From Pestalotiopsis fici W106-1 (lineage: Eukaryota; Ascomycota; Sordariomycetes; Amphisphaeriales; Sporocadaceae): a stretch of 64,000 bases of DNA. The stretch spans positions 3,782,001 through 3,846,000 of the forward strand of contig NW_006917093.1 in the NCBI RefSeq assembly GCF_000516985.1. The letters are read 5' to 3'. The notes below the pieces were generated by a model. That model worked only from the letters and a program-made list of their open reading frames with translations. It had not been told where the DNA came from and did not search any database. Shown one piece after another: positions 55,311 to 64,000 of this stretch. Both the position numbers and the translations under genes were made by a program. Each line of letters begins with the position of its first letter. Position 1 is the first letter of the stretch.

Positions 55311-57249
55311 ATGGGCTTGGTTGATGTGAACCACGAATGGGCGCCCAAGAGCAGCATCGAGCTGATTCTTGGCGCCATTCTAGCCCTGCTGGTTGGTAAA
55401 ACGGCTCTATTCCTCTGGGGAGGTGTGCAAATCCGCATGCGCTTCAAGAGTATGAGAGCTCAAGGTATTGTAAGTTGTCATCAACTACACTTTCTTGCCA
55501 AAATGGTCAAGATGGGAACGCGCACCTATTTTCACCTATCGAAAGAGTCCGACTGCCATTATATCACTATTTTCCAGCTAATCAATCTCCATCATCATCG
55601 TCACAGCCAATCATCGAACCTTACTCTCTTCTTTGGGGCCATCTGAAGGTATTGGGCGCATTGAAGGGACAATTCCCGCCAGATGCTCAACCGAATTATG
55701 CTCAAATCCACATCATTCAACATTGGCAGGAATACTTCCCCAGTGCCAAGGAATGTCCACATATTGTATATCTCGATATATGGCCTGTTCAGTCTACTCC
55801 AATCGCATTGATTATAGATCCGGCCATGTGCCAAGAATTGGTGACTGAAAAGAACTTTCCAAGAGGCATCAGTATGAAGAGACTTGCAGAGCCCGTCATT
55901 GGCCAAAGAAACCTGATCTGGTTCGACGGCGCAGAACATCGTCTGTGGAGATCACGCCTCAACCCGGGCTTCTCAATGCGCAACCTACATTCGTATATGG
56001 GCGCACTTGTCGACGAAGCTGAAATCTTCTTGGAGAATCTCAAGGCCACTACCCGTCCAGACGGGCGTTGGGGTTCCGTGTTTCCCCTGATGCCCAAGAC
56101 CATTGACCTGACATTTGATATCATTGGCAGGGTGGTACTGGATCTCCACCTCAATGAGCAGCGGAATGGCCCAACGGAGCTACAGTCGGCGCTGAGGACG
56201 CTCACTACCAAGCACTTCTTCTTTCGAACGCTGGCCACTCTCCCCAAAAGGTTCAATCCCTTCTTTCGGTACGAGGGGTGGCATTCTGTCCAGAAGCTTA
56301 GGAAAATTCTCGTTCCACGGATCCAGCAGCAAATTGGAGCGGAGCAGTTCACGAAACAAAAGACTGTATTGCAACTAGCCATGAAGGAATATATGAACGA
56401 CACACAGGGAGCGAAAAGCAGCAAAGGCTCGAGCGATCAATTCGTCGAGGACGTGTTTGGACAGGTTCGCCTGTTTCTTTTCGCAGGCCATGACACAACG
56501 GCCTGTATTCTTACCTGGGCTTTCCACTACCTTTCCAAACGTGCCGACGTGTTGGAAAAGTTGCGAGCCGAGTACGACTCGGTATTCGGTACAGACCTCA
56601 GGGCCGTAGCCGACAAGGTGAGGCAGTCGCCGCAGCTCCTCAACTCGCTACCGTACACCACGGCCGTGGCCAAGGAGGTCATGCGGCTCGCCCCGTTGGC
56701 CGCGACGGTTCGCCAGGCACCTCCAGGCGCCTTCTTCACCGCCAGCGATGGGACGCGGCTGCCGGCATACGGATTCGCTCTTATTACTGGAACGGCAATG
56801 ATTGATTACCACCCAGAACTGTGGCCGCGGCCTGACGAGTTTCTGCCTGAACGCTTCATGGTACCACCGGGCGATCCATTGTATCCCTCAAAGCCGGGGC
56901 AATGGCGACCTTTTGAAGCCGGCCCAATGAACTGCATTGGACAAGAGCTCTCCATGATTGAGATCAAACTAGTGCTACTATTCACTGTCCGAGAGGTGGA
57001 CGTTGAGCCTGCTTTTGACGAGTGGGACCAGCTTCCGTAAGTATACATTTCTCAAATTTTCCCCTTAAGTTTGGCACTCATCAGTACTCGTTGACCGTGG
57101 ACTAATGCATGATTTAAAATAGTGAGAATGTCGGTAAACCAAGGCATACTATCAAAGGCGAGAGGGCCTACCGACAAGCCAAGGGTATATCACCGCCTAC
57201 TGATGGATTGCCGGTTCATGTCAGGTTTAGAAATCCCGTGACGGCTTGA
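55311..57249 (+). CDS. Cytochrome P450 monooxygenase with altered heme motif
   Basis: Three exons (55311-55469, 55607-57036, 57123-57249) give an exact 571-residue frame. The N-terminus has a membrane anchor (ELILGAILALLVGKTALFLW). The I-helix motif is FAGHDTTACILTW, the ExxR motif is EVMR, and the PERF motif is FLPERF. The heme loop reads FEAGPMNCIGQE: Cys496 is the iron ligand, but the Arg two residues before it (FxxGxRxCxG) is Met494 (ATG, 56927-56929; AGG would give Arg). Overall similarity is to fungal secondary-metabolism P450s of the stcS-like group. Whether the enzyme is active with this change is open. A second P450 lies 2.3 kb downstream on the other strand. Confidence 0.9.
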
Positions 57250-58285
57250 CAAATTGAAAAGTTTGCACAAAAAGAAGTACGGCGTTTTGTACATTGCTCT
57301 CTGCTCAGGCATTAAAACTGGGAAGCATTGAGAATGGGAGTTGCCACAGCGGGCGTAGGACATGCGTTGATGCAATGTGAGGTATTCGGGATGTCATATG
57401 AGTAATTCTAGCCTACCTTGACACAAACGGCACATGTTTACGTGCATCATTTGGCAAAACCTCTTCTCGAGTTTCCTGGCTACTTGTGACTACCATGATA
57501 TCATCCTTGTCTTTGAAGCGCATGGCCAAGGCTCAAGTGTCAAAAATGACTTTGCGACCAATTTCGCGCTTCTAGTATGCGGCGTTCCGGCTTTAGGGTA
57601 TGACGAGATGCAAGTATTGGACAATGTATTGAATGACAACACGTCCAAGTCTCGCATACATGCATACGAGCTGGGGGTCCATGATTGGATTGATATGTTC
57701 TGAGCCACTCATTTGCGTTGATGAGTGCTCGCCCTCGAGTTCTCTTGAATCATTCTACATTCTGCCGCTGTACCAGACCGGAGCTTCAAGTGTTGATAGA
57801 TACTACAGACTTTCATAAAAACACAAGGAAAAGAAATTGCTGAAATTTGGATAGTCTATGGTCTTTGTAGCTAAACCTCATCTGCAGCCTCAGCCATTGC
57901 CTTAAAAAAAATAGGGATAGACGCCAATCAAGGCAGTGAACTCGGATGTTCGAGGTTTTAAGTTTGAGACACTCACCTTTTTTTTTTCTTCTTCCTTTCA
58001 TTGTTCCCCGACAGCCATCATCTGCAATCTGCATACTACTTCTGAAACACTGATTCTTTTTGGCGAATACAATTCATCAGTTTCTTGCTATTCTTGAATT
58101 CGAGGGATTTTTCATTCTCCCTGATCGTCGAGACAACTTCATTGTTCCAGCCCTCACTGTCTCAGTACAGGTTGTAAATCCTCAAGGGTCAATCATCATC
58201 TTTTGCCAAATTTCTGCCCTAGCCCAGGAAGTTTTTCATCGCTCACATTCAAGACTAAGAAAGAAACGTACCCAGAAGAAACACC
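57250..58285. other. Intergenic region
   Basis: About 1 kb contains no gene I can support. An 89-codon frame at 57434-57703 has no domain. Confidence 0.45.
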
Positions 58286-59077
58286 ATGGCCACTTCAGTC
58301 GCTTATCCCCACGGCCACGCCATCCAGCGCAGCTTTGACCTGCTATGCGACTACCTCAACCTAGGCGGCGAGGGCACAGAGACTGGCACCAACGGCATGG
58401 TACGACGCGTACTGCGCAGTCCGTTTGTGCGACCATTTTTCGAAGAATACACGCGCGACTACCTAGAGGCAACGGCGACTGCTGCTGCTGCTGCTGCTGC
58501 ACCGCTGTCGCCGACGTCGAGCCTCGACGGGTACGAGTACGAGGTAGAGTACGAGGTCGAGGACATTGACTACTATGCCCTGCGCGCCACGGTGCAAAAG
58601 CAGCACGCCTTTCGCTCCAAGCGGTTCGCCGGCCACGGGCCCCTCGCCACCAAGGCTGGCTGGTCTGCTACGGACCATGCTGCCCGCTTTGTCGTCCAGA
58701 CGCTCCGCTACAGCTGGCGTCATGGCGGACCTTGGGACCATGGACGCTGGGACCTTGACTCGGACGAGAGTGATCTCGAGTTCTGGCAGGTGTGGTGAGT
58801 TATTTTTCTTGAGCTAAATGATTTGTTTTTCTGGCTTGCCAGTTCTTGATACATACGCTGTGCATGAATGATTTCACACCCAGTTGTGAGGCTTGTCAAA
58901 TGAACACATTCGTCAAGTTTTCAAAATTGTACGTAGTGTAGCGTCATTCAGGCTAATAGTTTTGTTCATAGGCTGGTCCTGCGTCACTTGCAGGCAGAGT
59001 GGGAAGCGGCAAATATTGAGGACTGGAACGAAGACGGACTTGTGGATATGTTCAACCAATCTCAGCCCAAACTTTGA
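58286..59077 (+). CDS. Small unknown protein with polyalanine tract
   Basis: Two exons (58286-58794, 58972-59077; intron 177 nt, GTGAGT...TTCATAG) give an exact 204-residue frame. Without splicing the frame stops at 58798, but the spliced tail LVLRHLQAEWEAANIEDWNEDGL continues an acidic, Trp-rich protein and looks genuinely coded. I do not recognise the family. Notable parts are an alanine run of seven or more (CTG/GCT repeat, 58480-58500), repeated EYEVEYEVEDIDYY, and the paired SWRHGGPWDHGRWDLDSDES. No signal peptide or membrane helix is seen. It sits between two P450 genes but may be unrelated to them. Confidence 0.65.
58480..58500 (+). repeat. CTG/GCT trinucleotide repeat coding for alanine
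   Basis: About seven tandem trinucleotides encode the polyalanine tract of the small unknown protein. The length is likely to vary between strains. Confidence 0.75.
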
Positions 59078-59541
59078 ATGAGAAGAAACGATGCCAGATA
59101 CGAGAAACGGAGCGATGTCACTTTTTGCAATGCTAGAGGACACTATGATGAGACTACGAGGTCACAAAGCAAGGAATTCGAGGATACCCTGGGGAGTTTG
59201 TTTGTTTGTTTTAACACGTTGAGCAGATCCGAGCCCCAAGAGCTCTGATTTCTCAAACACGGGATTACAAAGGCCAATTACTTCATTCATTTCAACTCGG
59301 ATCAATGCAAAAATCTTGGTTTCATTTTCAGAATAAGTGGTCATTTCGTTGTGGTTTGTTTACTCGATTACAGAACACATATCATTACATTGCCGGTGGC
59401 GTATACCTATCTATACTCAGTGCTGACCCTACTCTTTCATGTTTACAATCCTTGATATCGACCGTGTACACTCAAAACGTGAAGCAGATTTCATCCCAAA
59501 AGAGTTCGCTTCCAAGATAATTTGACTCGGGATGTTCAATA
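59078..59541. other. Convergent intergenic region
   Basis: These 464 bases separate the 3' ends of the small unknown gene and the second P450 gene. I see no gene in them. Confidence 0.5.
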
Positions 59542-61616
59542 TCAACTGCCTCCTACAGGAGCCTTGGTTTTAGTGAGATGCACTGGCCAGTCATGTGGAA
59601 GCACAGTGAAATATGCCGCCCATTCCCACTCCTTGTCTGGGTTGACAAATTCCAAGTCATAATCTCGCACGATCCTAGATTAGATAAGTTTAGCAAGTCA
59701 AAGACACTGTCATGTATCGATGCACTCGGGCCAACTCACGTTGCTATGATTTTGAACAATTGTACTTTGGCAAAATTCTGGCCTGGACACGATGCCCATC
59801 CTGCGCTCCACTGCTATTAATCAGCACAGGTCATAACCTGGTCAGATGAAAAATAGTTACCGGCATGAAATATTTCTCTTTCTTGGCGATATCAGGCGAG
59901 AACCAACGATCGGGGTTGTATTCTTCGGCGTCTGGGCCCCAAATTTCCTTTGAAAGATGTATAACCTTGACGAATCTCAGTACATATCCCAAGAAGTGTA
60001 TAGATCTGTGTTTCAGGTCAGGGATCTCACCGCTGGGCTCACTGAAAGTGTCGTTCCTTTTGGAAAATGCGTGCCTCCAATCGTGACGCCTCCATCGGGT
60101 GCGAGTCGTTGCAGGCCCACTGCCAAAACGTATTAATAAGAAGACCTTGATATCAGAACAAATCTTTGTACTTACTCGGGACGGGAGGAAGAATGCGCAA
60201 CGCTTCCTTGATTGCAGCCTCTAGTCTCGGGAGCCTAGATGCATCTTCGTAGGAAACAATGTGGGTTTGACATCGACCTTCCTTGCACGCGTGATCAATC
60301 TCGTCCTTGATGCGCTGCCATTCTGCCGGTCGACGTAAAAGATGATAGATAGTGGACTGTAAACCACAGGAGACCGTTTCTGTTGAAACTTCAGCGTCAT
60401 TCACTGCCAAAATATTCAAGGAAAGCCGAACTCACCCGTTCCTGCCCCAACATTGGACACGGCAGCCGCCAGGACACTTCTCTCAGAGAACCTGGTATAC
60501 CCGTCCCTCTTAGCTTTATCTAGACCCTTGTACCAGTGACTGCACATGTCGAACTGGGCGTCAAGATTCTTTCGGCGCTGCTCCAGCGCCCTGGCCGACT
60601 TGAGTGCCAACAGACCGACGGGCATCAGCTCGGTCCAGGTCACAAACGGGTTGCTCAAAAGGTACGACACCCAGGGATAAAACCCGACAGTGCATAGGTA
60701 CACCTGCAGACGCATGGCTGAGAGAATGGCGTCGCCGACGTCGATGCCTTGCCGGATGAAACCAAATGGCTTGGAAAAGGTAACCACGCCCACCAGGTCA
60801 AAGGCGGTATAGGTTAGAAACTTGTCCAGGTGCATGGGTTTCTTTTCTGCGGAATATCTAGTAGGTGTTGTTTGGAGTAAGCAAAACTGCTAGAGTACCA
60901 TGAGGGAATCGAGGAGAGAGATGAGAGGCGTTTTTACTTGTCCATCCAGCCTTTTAGCAATTCAATCTGCTCGTCCATGTCTCTTTCGCGTTGGAGAATG
61001 TTGGTGAGAGAGAAACCTGCATTCGAAAGGTATCTCAAGAAGTCGGCCTTTTCCCGTGGATCTTGTATCGCCATGGAAAGCGGGAATCGCCAATCAGGAA
61101 ACACAAAGGCACGATACCAGTTTCCCTGCAACCATGACGGCCAAACTGTCAGTCATTTTTATCGTTTCTTTTTCTTCCAGCCCACCTCGGAGGCAGGAGC
61201 ATGCGAAACACACCTTTGGTATGGGGGTCAGGTAGAGCGCCTTGACGGCGTTGGGATGAGTGATGCTGACTTCATCGTGGGAGATGCGGACAAAGTGACC
61301 GTGCTTCTTGTGAAGCTCGAGCAGCCTCAAGTTCTGTTTCCCGGCCAAGATTGCGTGAATATGCCATAGCCGAGTAAACTTGGCCAGGAAGGGACCGGGA
61401 ATGTGGCGAATTGGCGAAAAGAATATTCGGTATCTGGAATACGGTTGGTTGCTTGAGCAAGGCCTGGGCAAACGTGAAAGATTTAGTAACTTACAAGACG
61501 GCGGCCACAGATGCTGCAATAATCTGGACAGGCAGCAATGATTTGAAGGGAAGTGGAATCGAATCAAAGGGATTTTCATCCCACAGACCTCTGAAAGTGG
61601 TGCTATTCCCAGACAT
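59542..61616 (-). CDS. Cytochrome P450 monooxygenase, pisatin-demethylase-like
   Basis: Nine exons on the minus strand (61616-61495, 61433-61214, 61125-60938, 60857-60436, 60379-60176, 60119-60031, 59965-59861, 59810-59740, 59674-59542) total 1554 nt and give an exact 517-residue frame. The N-terminus has a membrane anchor (VQIIAASVAAVLY) and the proline-rich RHIPGPFLAKF. The I-helix is GAGTETVS (E318, T319). The ExxR motif is EALR, the PERF-like motif NPDRWF, and the heme loop WSAGWASCPGQ with Cys458. The Phe and Arg of the usual FxxGxRxC are Trp451 and Ala456; related families often have GYNQCPG, so loss of the Arg is partly a family trait. The I-helix junction fixes the fourth intron (60435-60380). 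Confidence 0.9.
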
Positions 61617-63471
61617 GTTGATATTCAGCTTTGAACCAGAAAGGCTTTTGACAAGCTTTTCAATTCTTCTCTGATTACCGGCTATTGCTTTTTCTTCTCA
61701 CTATATAGACTTGCTGCAGAGGCAAGGCGTTATGCATGCCCCGCAAGACCTCGCGAATTGCAACTGTGTTTTTTGACCACGGCAACGCGGTATACGATTC
61801 CTGCGTCCAAGACCCATTGCAAATGCAGGGAGTCTGCGTTTTGGAGTATGCAAAACAGGGCGTCAACGCCGTGGTCGTGGCGAATCATTAAGCCGCCAGG
61901 CAGGCTGGATGGTAGGCGTGCGTCCCCGCATGTTTCTTCACCTATACAACGATTGGGGAAGATGTTATCGTGAGGAGATGTAAAAGCAAGACGTAGCAAA
62001 AGCTAGTGGCGCTCTGCTTTTTGTTCAATGGGGAGATCAATTGTTACACCACTTTTCTAAATTTGCCAATGAATAGTCGGTCAGAGCAGTTTGTGTCACA
62101 ACCAATTGTGTACAGTTTCTCAAGTATCGCTGCGAGAACCTCGACTGTTGCTATTTTCTCAATAGTGCAAATTGAGATTATTGTGCAAGTCAAAGAATTT
62201 CGCATGGTTTAGGACGGGTTTTAATTTGTGCAAAGAACACGATTGTACAATTTTATAGCATGCTTATACGAGTGCAATAAGAATAGTAAGTAAAATCAAA
62301 TGACCTAGATGGCACGGAACTATGATAAACTGTGGCGCAAATCCCCCCATTTCGCTGACTTGGACAATTCGACAGTTTCGAAGTACGCCATCATCAGTCA
62401 AGTGAAAGATGTGCGTTTTCCTTACTAGGTAGCATCAATATAAGGTGCATATTTCGAGCCAACGCCCGCTAACGCATTTCTAAACAGATTTGCCAACCAA
62501 TCAAAATATTGATGCTCAGTCTTCCCAGTATAGACACTGCTCCTTCAAAAAGATTAAATTTGAGTTTGCAAGGTGAAACTAGATAGATATGCAGGTGCTT
62601 ATTTACCTAGGTATGTCAAGGGGAAATGCTATACTCTTGTACAAAGGTAGGTGGGTCTACGGCTCAACGGAGCACATCGGTGGCACGGATGCAGTGACTG
62701 GCTAGGTATCCGGCTCAGCTGTTTTCATGGGGGCATGTCATGTTTATATTGGTGCGCATAAGAAGGCAATGCTAGGTAAGGTAACTGTGGAACCTCTCTG
62801 TGAATACTACCTTACGTATGAAGGTCGCCAAGTTTGCAGAGACCGCGGCTCTTGACGTGATGCATCTGCCATCTCAGCAGCACTGCATTTTTACTGTACT
62901 GTCGACCTTAAGCCAGCCGCCATGGGTTGATTGTTCACTATTTGGAAACCAGGCGAGTTCTCATTCGCTTGCTTCCCGATGCTGTCATGACAGAATAACC
63001 TACCATGGGCGTTTGATTTCCAAAATGTCAAGAAATGTTGGTAAAGAACAGTCTGTCCTTCCATACGAGGCTCATAAGATGGTGTCAACAAGAGCGAGAA
63101 AGGTGGATTCCATCATGTGGACGAGAGATTCAAACCCCATCAATTGCGATATTTTCTGGGTGCAGAACCCATCAGCTTCGTCCCCCGAAAATCGGCCGAA
63201 CCCGCGACCCGAATCACGCTAGACCTCAAGAGGACTAGGGCAAAGAATGCTTTGGGGGGACTGCCAAGCAGCTCTGCCGGGTCAACGTAACTTTTTCTCT
63301 GGACTGTCCGTGCTTCCTTTGAGCTCGGGAAAACGTGCAGGAAGTCAATTGACACTTCAATTTCTCACTTCTTTCCATTTTCCTCCTTCACAGCGCCTCA
63401 CAAGCCCCATTTCGCCGAGTCCCTTTTTTCCCTTCTCTATTTCATATCCCCCAGAAAAAACATCATTCACA
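61617..63471. other. Divergent intergenic region, P450 / malate dehydrogenase
   Basis: About 1.85 kb lie between oppositely oriented starts. Open frames here are short and without domains. A pyrimidine-rich tract at 63360-63440 precedes the malate dehydrogenase ATG, as is common for strongly expressed fungal genes. Confidence 0.5.
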
Positions 63472-64000
63472 ATGGCTGCCGCTCGCATGGCCTTTGGCGC
63501 TATCCAGCGCCGTGCTTTCTCCGCCTCGGCTAGAGATGTGAGTTCACCTGCTTTATTGGATGGGCTCTTCGTCAAACCCATCTCGGGACTCATGTCCAGA
63601 TATTGCGACTGAGGCTATTCCCGAGTCCCAATTTATCTGAACTCTTAAGCTGACTTGATCAATTCCAATACAGCTCTCCAAGGTTACCGTTCTCGGTGCC
63701 GCTGGTGGTATTGGACAGCCTCTGTCCCTGCTGCTCAAGCTGAACCCCAGAGTTACTGAGCTTGCCCTGTACGATATCCGCGGCGGACCCGGTAAGTTAC
63801 CATGTCATGTCCCCTTGCGCCGTTGAAACGTAAACCTTGTTGCTCGTCAATCAGGGTTTCTCGTGGCTTCGCGTGCCTGGCCACTACCACTTTGTCGTGG
63901 CTCTTCCTTACTGACTGCTCTGCCCTAAACAGGTGTCGCTGCTGACATTTCGCACGTCAACACCAAGTCCACCGTCACTGGCTACGATCCCACCCCTACC
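63472..64000 (+). CDS. mdh1: Mitochondrial malate dehydrogenase (5' part)
   Basis: Three exons are visible (63472-63537, 63674-63791, 63933 to the window edge), with the gene running off the end. A mitochondrial presequence ([22 protein letters not shown]) leads into the NAD-binding motif [18 protein letters not shown], then [19 protein letters not shown], characteristic of malate dehydrogenase. The enzyme interconverts malate and oxaloacetate in the citric acid cycle. The second intron is 141 nt. Only the first 84 or so residues are present. Confidence 0.95.

Noticed and set aside
60380..60435. Alternative acceptor at about 60401 for intron 4 of the second P450
   Set aside because: It keeps the frame but inserts seven residues into the I-helix motif. 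The acceptor ending at 60380 yields the expected GAGTETVS.
1..64000. Transposons, viral insertions or RIP-mutated repeats
   Set aside because: I saw no reverse transcriptase, transposase or integrase motifs, no long terminal repeats and no strongly AT-skewed block.

Overview
The window is nuclear DNA of a filamentous ascomycete. Its genes carry many short spliceosomal introns (mostly 50-200 nt, GT-AG, often with a GCTGAC-like branch site), fungus-specific families are present (Zn2Cys6 regulator, fungal P450s, ELG1, Dpb11/Rad4), and no operons are seen. Protein similarity recalled from known families suggests Sordariomycetes, probably Hypocreales; this is inference. I found 20 protein-coding genes, most with rebuilt exon structures. 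I saw no convincing tRNA, rRNA, transposon or CRISPR. One 100-N assembly gap lies at 17078-17177.

Left part (1-19 kb), accessory in character: a 14-helix-type MFS transporter with a one-base frameshift (856-2598), a PuuE/NodB-type deacetylase (3322-4518), a Zn2Cys6 transcription factor whose zinc cluster is split over three exons including a 22-nt micro-exon (5853-8213), a second MFS transporter (9406-11422), a membrane-anchored unknown protein (11854-12786, minus), a very divergent beta-tubulin paralogue (14683-16359), and a secreted histidine-phosphatase-like protein (17723-19159). CGG/CCG palindromes lie before both transporters and could be sites for the neighbouring regulator.

Middle part (19-51 kb), mostly housekeeping: ELG1/ATAD5 PCNA unloader (minus) diverging from a Utp8-like ribosome biogenesis factor (plus); a large RD/RE-rich protein (28168-30616, minus) with about 4.3 kb of gene-free DNA upstream; the replication/checkpoint scaffold Dpb11/Rad4 (minus), which needs a GC-AG intron; an SR-rich protein with a membrane segment; a hotdog thioesterase (minus); the E2 subunit of mitochondrial pyruvate dehydrogenase (minus), diverging from the Golgi Arf-GEF Sec7.

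Right part (51-64 kb): a low-complexity unknown protein, a P450 with an altered heme-binding motif, a small spliced unknown gene with a polyalanine tract, a nine-exon P450 (minus), and the first exons of mitochondrial malate dehydrogenase running off the edge. The two P450s have no polyketide synthase, NRPS or terpene synthase within the window, so membership of a larger cluster cannot be claimed.

The most unusual item is the beta-tubulin paralogue. It is a complete 432-codon frame with seven exons that join exactly, but its GTP-binding loop, acidic C-terminal tail and residue 198 differ from conserved beta-tubulin.
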